DNA of 64,000 bases, from positions 310,001 to 374,000 of the forward strand of contig NZ_CP030261.1 in the NCBI RefSeq assembly GCF_003312915.1. Direction: 5' to 3'. Numbering within the stretch: position 1 is the stretch's first letter; each line of letters starts with the position of its first letter. Shown here one piece after another: positions 27,309 through 36,272 of the stretch. The notes under the pieces were generated by a model. That model was not told where the DNA came from. It saw nothing but the letters and a program-made list of their open reading frames with translations, and did no database searches. The translations under genes were made by a program, and so were the position numbers. The DNA is from Flavobacterium fluviale (GTDB lineage: Bacteria; Bacteroidota; Bacteroidia; Flavobacteriales; Flavobacteriaceae).

Positions 27309-28427
27309 TTAATAATTAATACTAGATCTTACTTCTTTTAACATTTTCTCTTTTAGGACGTACTGGAGATCAGACGCCATCATTTCTTTAACTAATCCGG
27401 CCAAATCATATTGCGGCACCCAGCCTAATTGAGTTTTTGATTTTGTTGGGTCTCCAATTAATAAATCTACCTCTGTTGGACGGAAATATTGTGGATCAAC
27501 AGAAATAACTTGTTTACCCAACTCAATTTGGTAAGCAGGATTGCTACAAGAAGCTACATATCCTTTTTCATTTACCCCTTCTCCTCTAAATTCGATATCT
27601 ATACCTACTTCGGCAAATGACATTTTAACAAAATCACGTACATAAGTAGTTTCTCCCATAGCAATAACATAGTCCTCAGCAACATCTTGCTGCAGGATAC
27701 GCCACATTGCCTCTACGTAATCTTTAGCATGTCCCCAGTCACGTTGGGCATCAAGATTTCCTAAATACAAGCAGTCTTGTTCTCCTAATGCAATAGCTGC
27801 AGTTGCCATTGTTATTTTGCGAGTTACAAAAGTTTCTCCTCTGCGTGGTGATTCGTGATTAAACAAGATTCCGTTGCAAGCAAACATATTATATGCCTCT
27901 CGATAGTTTTTAGTAATCCAAAAACCATAAATTTTTGCTGCCCCATAAGGTGAACGCGGATAGAAAGGTGAGTTTTCATCATAAAACCCTTTTGCATTTT
28001 TATTTTCTGCTAAACCACCATACAGCTCAGATGTCGACGCCTGATAAATACGCGTTTTCTTCTCTAATCCTAAAATACGAACTGCCTCTAGAATTCTTAA
28101 AGTACCAATACCATCAACATTTGCAACATATTCTGGAGAATCAAAAGAAACCTTTACGTGACTCATTGCTCCTAAATTATAGATTTCATCAGGCTGCACC
28201 TCTTGAATGATTCTAATAATATTTGTTGAATCTGTTAAATCTCCGTAATGCAGCTTAAAATTCACATGAGTTTCGTGTTGATCCTGATAAATATGATCAA
28301 TACGTTGTGTATTAAATGAAGAAGCTCTTCTTTTAACACCATGAACCATGTAACCTTTCTCTAATAATAGTTCTGCTAAGTAAGAACCATCTTGTCCTGT
28401 AATTCCTGTTATAAGTGCAATTTTCAT
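27309..28427 (-). CDS. gmd: GDP-mannose 4,6-dehydratase
   Basis: Makes GDP-4-keto-6-deoxymannose from GDP-mannose. [19 protein letters not shown] is the NADP loop, [16 protein letters not shown] the family motif, [11 protein letters not shown] and [10 protein letters not shown] carry the catalytic Thr/Ser, Tyr and Lys, and [16 protein letters not shown] completes the substrate pocket. The length is 372 aa. It lies directly after the WbpV-like reductase gene (11 bp) and ahead of fcl. Confidence 0.97.
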   Translation of the reverse strand: MKIALITGITGQDGSYLAELLLEKGYMVHGVKRRASSFNTQRIDHIYQDQHETHVNFKLHYGDLTDSTNIIRIIQEVQPDEIYNLGAMSHVKVSFDSPEYVANVDGIGTLRILEAVRILGLEKKTRIYQASTSELYGGLAENKNAKGFYDENSPFYPRSPYGAAKIYGFWITKNYREAYNMFACNGILFNHESPRRGETFVTRKITMATAAIALGEQDCLYLGNLDAQRDWGHAKDYVEAMWRILQQDVAEDYVIAMGETTYVRDFVKMSFAEVGIDIEFRGEGVNEKGYVASCSNPAYQIELGKQVISVDPQYFRPTEVDLLIGDPTKSKTQLGWVPQYDLAGLVKEMMASDLQYVLKEKMLKEVRSSINY

Positions 28428-28438
28428 TTTTTATTTAT

Positions 28439-29335
28439 TTATTTTTTCTTAAAAGATTCAAATGTTTTAATTAAACCAGCTTCAGCTGATACCGGTAATG
28501 ACTTTCCTAAAGCGCTAATTACCTTCTTATTGCTTACAACATAATTTTCGGTTAACTTCTGCAGCCGTTCTGAGTTTAGTGGCAAACGTGAATAATCCCC
28601 AAATCTGGCTACCATTTTTATAAAGGATGAATTAAGATTCCATATTGCGCTATTTTTATCTAGACTTCTCGCTAATAATCTGATCAAATCATTTGTTGAT
28701 AATGATTTATCATCAGCGATTTGATATATACCCGACGGAATTTCTCTATTTTCCAATAATTCTTTAATAACAAAGCAAAGGTTTTCAATACTTAAAAAGG
28801 AGCGTTGGTTTTCAAAAGCTCCAAGTGGCCAAGGTATACCTTTTGAAACAATTCGATATAGCAAGTTAAGATTGCCTTTATTTCCAGGGCCATGTATCAT
28901 GCAAGGTCTAAGAATATAAACTCTTTTTTCATCAGGCAGTTTCTTGCTTAAAATATATTCCTCTGCTTGATGTTTAGCTATTCCATAATGAGTTTTAGGA
29001 TTTGGAGTCATTTCTTCTGTCAAAGTACCATAAACTATATCTGCTACTGCTTTAACTGTACTCATAAATATAAAGACCGAAGCTTCTGAGACTAAAAAAG
29101 CATCAAATAATTGTTTTGTAAGCTCGAAATTAGCATCATAATAATCTTTAGGATTACTAACTTTTTTTATATCATGAGCTTTACCTGCAAGGTGAATTAG
29201 TGCATAAGTATTGATTTGAAAATATTGAACAGATTCATACCGAACACTCAATGAATCAATTTTATAATTATTATCTAAATGTCGTCGAAGATTAGTTCCT
29301 ACAAAACCTGAAGCTCCTGTAATTGTAATTCTCAT
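28439..29335 (-). CDS. NAD-dependent 4-keto-sugar reductase/epimerase, WbpV/WbjF-like
   Basis: A 298-aa SDR protein. MRITITGASGFVGTNL is the Rossmann loop, FMSTVKAV and HYGIAKHQAEEY provide the Ser and Y-x3-K pair, and RPCMIHGPGNKGNL is seen in WbpV-type reductases. The family reduces UDP-4-keto-6-deoxy-GlcNAc, made by PglF/CapD-type dehydratases, to UDP-QuiNAc or UDP-FucNAc, which WbpL-type transferases then load on the lipid carrier. All three activities are present in this window. Its start abuts the stop of the upstream GT2 gene. Confidence 0.8.
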   Translation of the reverse strand: MRITITGASGFVGTNLRRHLDNNYKIDSLSVRYESVQYFQINTYALIHLAGKAHDIKKVSNPKDYYDANFELTKQLFDAFLVSEASVFIFMSTVKAVADIVYGTLTEEMTPNPKTHYGIAKHQAEEYILSKKLPDEKRVYILRPCMIHGPGNKGNLNLLYRIVSKGIPWPLGAFENQRSFLSIENLCFVIKELLENREIPSGIYQIADDKSLSTNDLIRLLARSLDKNSAIWNLNSSFIKMVARFGDYSRLPLNSERLQKLTENYVVSNKKVISALGKSLPVSAEAGLIKTFESFKKK

Positions 29336-30156
29336 TATTTAAATTGAGATAAGGCTTGATCATTAATTTTTTTTCTTTCTAAATCAAAAAACCAGCCCCA
29401 TTTATTGAAATAGATAATTGCTGATCTTACAAATATTTTAAACAATCTTTTACTTTTATTAGCACCAGACTCATAATCGTGATATACAGATACTTTTGGG
29501 AAATATATGGTTTTAAAATGCTTATGGATTCTTCTGGATAAATCCCAATCTTCGAAATACATAAAAAATCTATCGTCATACATTCCAACTTTACTTATTG
29601 CCTTTAAATTAAGTAGTGTAAAACATCCTGACAAGATTGGCGTATTATAAGTAAAATCTCTAGGAACACAACGTAACTCGTATTTACTTATAAATTTTTC
29701 ATACTTCTGCTTTGGCATTTTAATTTTCCTCATCAGAATACTCGTTGGAGATGGTAAGAGCTTTGGCAAATTTTGGATACTTCCATCTTCATTTAAAATT
29801 TGAGGCATCATCATACCGATACTTTCATCATTATCCATATGTTGAATCATTGATTCTACAACATCATTTTCAAAATAAATATCAGGATTAACAATAAAGT
29901 GATATTTTGAACCCAAATCTATCGATTTTTGAATTGCAACATTATGTGCTGCACCAAATCCAGGATTAGCAGGATTATGAAAATATAATATTCGCTCACC
30001 TTCTACTATTATCTTTAATTCATTAGTTGGGGAATTATCAACTAGAATAAGCTTACTAATAGAATTCGTTTTAAGTAATGATTTTATTGCTTTACTTAGT
30101 ATATTTATATCATTTAAATATAAAACAATACTCGCAGTTATTTTATTATCGTTCAT
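29335..30156 (-). CDS. Glycosyltransferase family 2, rhamnosyltransferase-like
   Basis: A GT-A enzyme with TASIVLYLNDINILSKAI at the N-terminus, LVDNSPTNEL, and FIVNPDIYFENDV, where NPD replaces the classical DXD as in many rhamnosyltransferases. SGCFTLLN and FFMYFEDWDLSRRI are also typical. I start it at the ATG at 30156 (MNDNKITASIV). An in-frame ATG at 30186 would lengthen the overlap with the acyltransferase gene to 41 bp. A dTDP-rhamnose donor is plausible because rml genes are present. Confidence 0.87.
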   Translation of the reverse strand: MNDNKITASIVLYLNDINILSKAIKSLLKTNSISKLILVDNSPTNELKIIVEGERILYFHNPANPGFGAAHNVAIQKSIDLGSKYHFIVNPDIYFENDVVESMIQHMDNDESIGMMMPQILNEDGSIQNLPKLLPSPTSILMRKIKMPKQKYEKFISKYELRCVPRDFTYNTPILSGCFTLLNLKAISKVGMYDDRFFMYFEDWDLSRRIHKHFKTIYFPKVSVYHDYESGANKSKRLFKIFVRSAIIYFNKWGWFFDLERKKINDQALSQFK

Positions 30157-30817
30157 TGTAATGTTTTTCCCATTTTTTGGAATCAAAATTATATTTCTTT
30201 ATGACTTTGGCTGGTGCCCCAACAGCAATCACATGATTAGGCAAACTTTTAGAAACCACGGAACCGGCACCAACAATTGTTCCTCTACCAATAGTTACAC
30301 CAGATAACACAGAAACAAATTCTCCTAACCATACATTATCTTCAATAATTACAGAATTGGAATATAATTTTCTACTATTTGGTGGGGTCTCGGGAGAATC
30401 ATGAATTTCATTATTCCCATAACTTCCATGATTTAAATCTGATATAAAAACTTTACTTGCAATTAGAACATTATTTCCTATACTCACATTTTGATTTGCA
30501 GAAATATGTACATAATCATTTATCTGAACATTTTCGCCAATAAATAATACTTTGATATCTTCATTTGGATAAGCTTCTAATCTACATCCTACTCCTGTGG
30601 TAAAACCTTTCGAAATTTGCATATATCTTTTTCCTCTTAAATCAAAAGGAAACCTTATTATTCTAGCATTCCACCAAATAAATTTGGTTCTAATTAACCA
30701 AAATGCTAATTTTATCTTGCCTAAGACTGTATAACTATTTCTCAAAATATAATTCTTTATAAAAGTTAGTAGTTTCTTTATATGTTTTATCCCAACTAAA
30801 GTTTTTTGATTTCTCAA
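30146..30817 (-). CDS. Hexapeptide-repeat O- or N-acyltransferase (left-handed beta helix)
   Basis: Up to 223 aa. The C-terminal two thirds show isoleucine-patch repeats (VQINDYVHISANQNVSIG, VIIEDNVWLGEF, VSVLSGVTIGRGTIVGAGS), ending with VIAVGAPAKVIKKY, the signature of WcaF/NodL-type acetyltransferases. The only early ATG (30817) lies 83 bp inside the upstream gene. An in-frame TTG at 30745 would leave a 199-aa protein and an 11-bp overlap and may be the true start. It probably acetylates a sugar or its precursor. It could also supply the missing PglD-like step, but the sequence resembles WcaF more. Confidence 0.85.
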   Translation of the reverse strand: MRNQKTLVGIKHIKKLLTFIKNYILRNSYTVLGKIKLAFWLIRTKFIWWNARIIRFPFDLRGKRYMQISKGFTTGVGCRLEAYPNEDIKVLFIGENVQINDYVHISANQNVSIGNNVLIASKVFISDLNHGSYGNNEIHDSPETPPNSRKLYSNSVIIEDNVWLGEFVSVLSGVTIGRGTIVGAGSVVSKSLPNHVIAVGAPAKVIKKYNFDSKKWEKHYNER

Positions 30818-31826
30818 ACCCCATGTCTACACTCTCTTTTCTTAAACTACTATTTATTGAAAGTTCTAATATTTTGTTAGTAATTTTTTGGGCAGTAGGC
30901 TCTTTTACTGCCAAATAAATATTACCTATAACTTCTGGTATAGAAGAACAATCTGTCGAAACAACTGGACATCCCGCTCGTTGAGCTTCAATAACTGGTA
31001 TTCCAAATCCTTCGTAAAGGGAAGGATATAGAAGACAATATGCCTTATTGTAATAATAATTTAAATGCTCCACACTTACTCCAGTGAGCCATTTAAAATT
31101 TGCTAACCCAATTTTTTTTTTGAGAATTTGATTTTCTTCTTCAGTTAGTTGTCCACCACCAACTAACAAAAGTGGAATTTTAGACAAAGCACTTGCTTCA
31201 ACAACCATTCTGAAGTTTTTATGTATTGATTTCCGATCACCAACATAAAGTAAATAATTATAATCTTCAAAAGGATGTTTTTTTTCTAAAATTTCATTAT
31301 CCTCTAGTACTCTGAATGTTTTATCAACTCCATTATAAATGACCTTAATTTTCTCTTGTTTTATATGTGGCAAAAATCTTAATAAGTCCTTTTTCGTACT
31401 TTCTGAAATACATATAATGCCATCCGAACTATTAATTGCTAAGTTTTTTTGAAAAGAATGTACTTTTCTTGCTAAACCCTTAACAAAATACTCATAAGTA
31501 AAATCATGAACAGTAGTTATGTTAATAACATTTTTTGCCTTTTCTACCCTATAATGTGATGAATGAAATATATGCTCATCCTTGGCTTTTGAGTACAAAT
31601 TTATATATCTCTTTAAAAACAAATATTTAGAATCCAAAATATTTACCGTATCATTCTTAAGAGATAAGTTTTTTCTAAAAAAATTATCTACTGCATTGTC
31701 ATATTCTAAAAATTTACATTTGAAACTATCATCTTTTAGCAATCTTTCTAGATGTTGTTGCCATACAACCGATGCTCCACCTGCTCTCTGTAACGAAAAA
31801 ATTATATTGTCTAACAGTAAATTCAT
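30735..31826 (-). CDS. Glycosyltransferase family 4 (mannosyltransferase-like)
   Basis: A 363-aa GT-B enzyme. It starts MNLLLDNIIFSLQRAGGASVVW, with the Gly loop after a short strand. YVGDRKSIHKNFRMVVEA begins the donor domain, and YPSLYEGFGIPVIEAQRAG holds the EX7E motif, followed by VVSTDCSSIPEVIG. This DxxxxSxxRxGG-type family often moves mannose in Bacteroidota, but the donor is inferred. A 76-bp AT-rich spacer precedes it. Confidence 0.88.
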   Translation of the reverse strand: MNLLLDNIIFSLQRAGGASVVWQQHLERLLKDDSFKCKFLEYDNAVDNFFRKNLSLKNDTVNILDSKYLFLKRYINLYSKAKDEHIFHSSHYRVEKAKNVINITTVHDFTYEYFVKGLARKVHSFQKNLAINSSDGIICISESTKKDLLRFLPHIKQEKIKVIYNGVDKTFRVLEDNEILEKKHPFEDYNYLLYVGDRKSIHKNFRMVVEASALSKIPLLLVGGGQLTEEENQILKKKIGLANFKWLTGVSVEHLNYYYNKAYCLLYPSLYEGFGIPVIEAQRAGCPVVSTDCSSIPEVIGNIYLAVKEPTAQKITNKILELSINSSLRKESVDMGFEKSKNFSWDKTYKETTNFYKELYFEK

Positions 31827-31902
31827 TATTTAATTATATTAATCTTTACGTGTATTAAAATTAAACTATTTCCAATGGTTTAATTTCCATCAATTATCAA
31901 TC

Positions 31903-32664
31903 CTAAACTAATCCTAAAACTCTACGTGTATAATATTTTAATTCAGCCATATACATATCCCACTTTGCTTCTATAATCGTTCTTGAACCATTTCTCACCT
32001 TTGCTTTAAATGTTTCTTGAAATACAATTCTACTTTGATTACTTACCCCTCCAACTGTCATTTTCGCCGTTACATTATCAATGTATCCAGTTCTTAAATT
32101 TTTATTTGCCCTTAAAAGAAGCTCATAATCACCTACTATTTTAAATTCAGTGTTAAATTTTCCATATTTAGTAAATAATTTAACTGAATGAAGAGTCCCC
32201 ACATGAGATGTATTCATATAAATTTTAAATTTATTCCAATTCCAAGGTTGACCAATAATTCGTAAAGTTTTTTTATCAGAATTAATTAATTCGACTTTTG
32301 ATGAAACAAATTCTAAATTATCACCTTTTCTCTCATTAATATAATTAACATAATTTAATATTGCATTCGGCAAATATTCGTCATCAGAGCCTAAAAAAGA
32401 AATCCAATCTCCAGAAGCCATTTCTAGCCCTTTATTCCAAGCATCATATATGCCTTGATCCTTTTCAGATAAAAATTTTAATCTACCCTCAAACACCTTT
32501 TCGTATTTTTTTACTATAGAAATGGTATTGTCAGATGACCCCCCATCAATAATAAGATATTCAATATTTAAGTAAGTTTGTTTAAGTACAGACTCAATAG
32601 TTTCTTTAATTGTTTTCTCTGAATTATATGAAGCGGTAATAATAGTAATTTTGGGTATTTTCAT
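31903..32664 (-). CDS. Glycosyltransferase family 2 (WcaA-like subgroup)
   Basis: A 253-aa GT-A enzyme. ITIITASYNSEKTIKETIES at the start, LIIDGGSSDNT, SEKDQGIYDAWNKGLEMASG and FLGSDDEYLP (the metal-site equivalent) are in the usual order. It is related to the 14474-15268 protein by these landmarks. It lies 25 bp after the Wzy-like gene. The donor cannot be read from sequence. Confidence 0.88.
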   Translation of the reverse strand: MKIPKITIITASYNSEKTIKETIESVLKQTYLNIEYLIIDGGSSDNTISIVKKYEKVFEGRLKFLSEKDQGIYDAWNKGLEMASGDWISFLGSDDEYLPNAILNYVNYINERKGDNLEFVSSKVELINSDKKTLRIIGQPWNWNKFKIYMNTSHVGTLHSVKLFTKYGKFNTEFKIVGDYELLLRANKNLRTGYIDNVTAKMTVGGVSNQSRIVFQETFKAKVRNGSRTIIEAKWDMYMAELKYYTRRVLGLV

Positions 32665-32689
32665 AGAGTTTTTATTATAAAACTAACAT

Positions 32690-33910
32690 TTAAGTTAAAC
32701 GGTAATTAAAATTATAATTGATACTTTCATTCCTTACATAGTAAATGATGCAAATAAAGGTCAACAAAGTAAAAACAGAAGACATTTCAGGTCTAGTATA
32801 AAAATTTAAAAGTATCAAAAATAAAAATTTTAAATAAAAAAACTTTTTGCCATTATTGAGCAAGATAATTTGAAACATAAAATAGACTAAGAATGCATAA
32901 TAAAATAACGCACCAAAAACGCCATATTGGGCTAGTACAGAAAATAAGTTCGCGCCAGAAATATTCTCTTTAACCGTACCAGAACCTAACAAAGGATATT
33001 CAGAGAAAATCTTCTTGTCGTTCTCAATTAGTGGCGCTCGATTATTCTCAGCAAGTCCACTATCATCTATTTCAAATCTCTTAAAGGTAAAATCATATAA
33101 TTTACTAACAGACCCATCATCTTTATTTTCAATAATGTAATATGAAGACACTCCCAACAAAAATAATATTACTAATACACTTTTTAGGTTCGATCGTGTT
33201 AAATAGAAAAATATGAAATAAACCAAAATAGAAATATAGAAAGCTATTGAAAGAGTAAAAATCGTAAGTATTATAAGTCTTAGCTCCATCTTTTTTTGCT
33301 GAAAATAAATCTTATTAAGAATGATTGCAAAAAATGAAAATAAAGCAAAAGTTCCAGGCTCATCAAAAAAACCTGAATAACGAACAATTCGGATATCAAA
33401 TTCATTCAAATAGAGATTTGATGTTGTTAGCCACAAAAAATAAGACTTACCTGATGCTGAATATTGTACTTCAAATAAAGAAGGAACACCAACAAATAAA
33501 TGAGCAAAAAAAATTATTGTTCCGCCTAATCCCATATAATAAATAACAGAGATATAAGATTTAACAAACTTATCAATTCCAACAAAACCATTTATGTAGG
33601 TTACTAAAATAAATAGTGAAATTAACTGAATACATAAATTTATATTTGAAAAATCAAAATGATAAAAGCTTATAAAGATATAATAGGTGATTTGTAATAA
33701 TATTACAGACAATAATTTAAAGTCAAATATTTGACGAGAACTTTTCATTGCAATTTGAACAACCATTAACAATAAACATAAAAATGTTAAAATTTTATAT
33801 GGATGTCCAGGCCAAGAGTAGAATATAAATGGAGCAGTACTTGTTAAGGTTATCCATAATAACAGCAAAGATTTATTACGTCTAATTATCTGGAAGCTTT
33901 TAAAAAACAT
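32690..33910 (-). CDS. wzy: O-antigen/capsule polymerase, Wzy-like membrane protein
   Basis: A 406-aa, very hydrophobic protein with about ten predicted membrane segments and one larger periplasmic loop around VQYSASGKSYFLWLTTSNLYLNEFDIRIVRYSGFFDEPGTFAL. The RYSGFFDEPG-x-F motif and a later ENNRAPLIENDKKIFSEYPLLGSG are typical of Bacteroidota O-antigen ligase/polymerase proteins. Wzy proteins are poorly conserved, so the call rests on topology, these motifs, and the nearby wzx. It would polymerise flipped repeat units in the periplasm. Confidence 0.8.
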   Translation of the reverse strand: MFFKSFQIIRRNKSLLLLWITLTSTAPFIFYSWPGHPYKILTFLCLLLMVVQIAMKSSRQIFDFKLLSVILLQITYYIFISFYHFDFSNINLCIQLISLFILVTYINGFVGIDKFVKSYISVIYYMGLGGTIIFFAHLFVGVPSLFEVQYSASGKSYFLWLTTSNLYLNEFDIRIVRYSGFFDEPGTFALFSFFAIILNKIYFQQKKMELRLIILTIFTLSIAFYISILVYFIFFYLTRSNLKSVLVILFLLGVSSYYIIENKDDGSVSKLYDFTFKRFEIDDSGLAENNRAPLIENDKKIFSEYPLLGSGTVKENISGANLFSVLAQYGVFGALFYYAFLVYFMFQIILLNNGKKFFYLKFLFLILLNFYTRPEMSSVFTLLTFICIIYYVRNESINYNFNYRLT

Positions 33911-33956
33911 TAGTTTTTAAATTTGATATTATATTGAAAATGTTAAGAAAAAACAA

Positions 33957-34796
33957 TTACTCATTATCGAGGTTCATAATTACTGATAATTCTCCAATAT
34001 TTTTAATCCAAAAATCAAAATCATACCTTTCCCATGCATGACAGCCAAATGGTAACTCATTATTATTACGTTTTAAGCAAATTGCTGGATAGTCTTCAAA
34101 AGCAAACTTCAGAGAATCTTCTACAGTAGATAATTTAAAATTTTCAGTAAAAAACTTAGCATAAAAAGCCCAAAATACATCTTCATTCTGTTTATAAAAA
34201 AACAAAAAAATTGCTCTAAAATTAAATATTGGTTCTAAAAATTTTAGCTTGTAAAATAATTTCAAAATAATCATCTTTTTTAGACCTGCTCTCATACTGG
34301 TTTCCATAAATTTAGTATCTGTAAAAAGAATTTTTTTTGATTTTAATACATTGATAAATTTGGAAATTTTTCTTAAAGAAAGACCTCCATTTCCCATCGA
34401 ATCTATGATTTTATACTGGTCATTTGTCAACCATGGCGCACCAACATAGTCATATTCTTTTGAAATCCAATAAGATAAATCATCAGAAAAAACTAAAGCA
34501 TCAAGTTGATATACAAGCATATATTGATAATGAGAAAATGCTTCATAAAAAGACAAATTTAACATCAACTTATTATATCCTTTTATACCATTGAAAAATT
34601 TATTTTCAAAATACACAGACTTTAAATCATATTTTTTCAGAATGTCTAAGTACTTCTCATCATACTTTAATGACTCTGGAGAAATGACTTTCAACTCATA
34701 TTTGTTTAAATATTTTTCACAAAAATATAAGGAAGCTTTATCAGCACTATTTAAACTATTTTTATAAATTGGAATTACTACAACTAAATTATTCAT
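33957..34796 (-). CDS. DUF5672-like putative glycosyltransferase (paralogue 2)
   Basis: A 279-aa paralogue of the 15270-16109 protein. Shared landmarks are VVIPIYKNSL, GIKGYNKLMLNLSFYEAF, YMLVYQLDALVFSDDL, YDYVGAPW, GNGGLSLRK and LPFGCHAWERYD. The acidic Q-x-D motif and the GGxSLRK loop suggest a GT-A-like transferase. The two copies are about 18 kb apart, each within a glycosyltransferase run. The function is unproven. Confidence 0.7.
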   Translation of the reverse strand: MNNLVVVIPIYKNSLNSADKASLYFCEKYLNKYELKVISPESLKYDEKYLDILKKYDLKSVYFENKFFNGIKGYNKLMLNLSFYEAFSHYQYMLVYQLDALVFSDDLSYWISKEYDYVGAPWLTNDQYKIIDSMGNGGLSLRKISKFINVLKSKKILFTDTKFMETSMRAGLKKMIILKLFYKLKFLEPIFNFRAIFLFFYKQNEDVFWAFYAKFFTENFKLSTVEDSLKFAFEDYPAICLKRNNNELPFGCHAWERYDFDFWIKNIGELSVIMNLDNE

Positions 34797-34835
34797 GTAT
34801 ATATAATCAAATTATCAATTTAATTTTAGAAAAAA

Positions 34836-36266
34836 TTAAATTGTTTTTTCAGTTAACTTATCTACTATCTTAAATGGATTTATCCCAAGAACCTTAGACA
34901 AGGCTATTATTACTACTATAATAGAAAAAAATTTTACTATAATCGAAATAAGTATATGATCTATACGAAGAAAATAAACCAAGAAACATGTTGAAAGACC
35001 TACTATTATAACGCTAAATAGAGGTTTTTTATGATTTACCTCTAATTTAGAGTACCACATTAAAATACATAATTCTACTGTTAAAGCTAAACTTGAAACT
35101 ATAGCTGCTGACAATAAACCTAATATTGGCAGCAATGTAATATTAAGCGATATACTAATTGTAGCACCTACTATACTTACAAGTGAATTTATTTTAGTTT
35201 TTCCTTTTGCTGTAATAACTGTACCATATAACATACTAATGGATGAACTATATACACCAATTATTATAAGTGGTACATAAAGATATGCTTCACGAAATTT
35301 TGCTCCAGACATTATTTGGAAAAATTCTTTAGAGAATACTGACAAACAAAGTACTCCAATAAGCAAGACGTAGATGAAAGCGTTACGTATACTTTCAAAA
35401 ATTTTTAAAAAACCATGACTTCCCCAATTTTTAAAAAGATAGGGTTCAAAAGCTTTGTAAGCACCATACGAGAATATATTTAAAATTAACGCTAGTGTAA
35501 CAGCCGTACTGAAAATACCAAGATCTGCTAAACTCAAAAATCGATCAATTAAAACTCGATCTGAAATGGTGGTAATATAATATGCTAAAGATCCCGGAAG
35601 AAGAGGAAGAGAGAAATATAGAGCCTCTTTAATTTTATTAAAATCTAAATTCCAAATGATATAATTGCGAGAAATATAAATAAAAATAAATGCGTAAATA
35701 AAGTTGACAAGTAAATTAGCATACAAAACACCAATTGCAGAATAATCATAATAAATCACTAAAACCAAAGTTAAAATTAATATTAATAAGCCTTTAGAAA
35801 TAGTTAATAGAGTAAGAAGTAATGGTTTTTCGAGTAGTCTATATAATGCAGATGGTAAAACTCCAAAAATACTAAAAAAATTAGTTAGAACTCCTATTAA
35901 TATATATGGGAAAAAGGATATTTTACTTCCAAGTAAACTAAACAAACTTTTCCCAAACAATAGAGACAGAACAACTAGAAAAAAATTAAATAAAATTACA
36001 AAACTTGACAAATTACCCAATAATTTCTTTTGTTCTATACTATCTTTACACCTGTAATAAAAAACTAAATAGTAAGTATTTATACATAAAAAACCAAAAG
36101 CCAATAGAAAAGTAGTCAAAGTACTTACATAGTTAACTATACCATAATCTGCAGGGCTTAAGTACCTAGTAAGTATAGGAAATGAAATAAAACCCAAAAT
36201 TCTTGGCACAATATCACCCAGCGCATAAATAGTGGTATTTTTGATTAAGTTTTTGCCGTCCTTCAT
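34836..36266 (-). CDS. wzx: Oligosaccharide flippase, Wzx-like
   Basis: A 476-aa inner-membrane protein with 12-14 hydrophobic segments and few charged loops. The start KNTTIYALGDIVPRILGFISFPILTRYLSPADYGIV is the conserved first helix pair of Wzx/RfbX flippases of the MOP superfamily. SDRVLIDRFLSLADLGIFSTA in the middle repeats the pattern. It should flip undecaprenyl-PP-linked repeat units for the Wzy-like polymerase encoded two genes downstream. It lies 6 bp after the transferase-like gene. Confidence 0.92.
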   Translation of the reverse strand: MKDGKNLIKNTTIYALGDIVPRILGFISFPILTRYLSPADYGIVNYVSTLTTFLLAFGFLCINTYYLVFYYRCKDSIEQKKLLGNLSSFVILFNFFLVVLSLLFGKSLFSLLGSKISFFPYILIGVLTNFFSIFGVLPSALYRLLEKPLLLTLLTISKGLLILILTLVLVIYYDYSAIGVLYANLLVNFIYAFIFIYISRNYIIWNLDFNKIKEALYFSLPLLPGSLAYYITTISDRVLIDRFLSLADLGIFSTAVTLALILNIFSYGAYKAFEPYLFKNWGSHGFLKIFESIRNAFIYVLLIGVLCLSVFSKEFFQIMSGAKFREAYLYVPLIIIGVYSSSISMLYGTVITAKGKTKINSLVSIVGATISISLNITLLPILGLLSAAIVSSLALTVELCILMWYSKLEVNHKKPLFSVIIVGLSTCFLVYFLRIDHILISIIVKFFSIIVVIIALSKVLGINPFKIVDKLTEKTI

Positions 36267-36272
36267 AAATTA

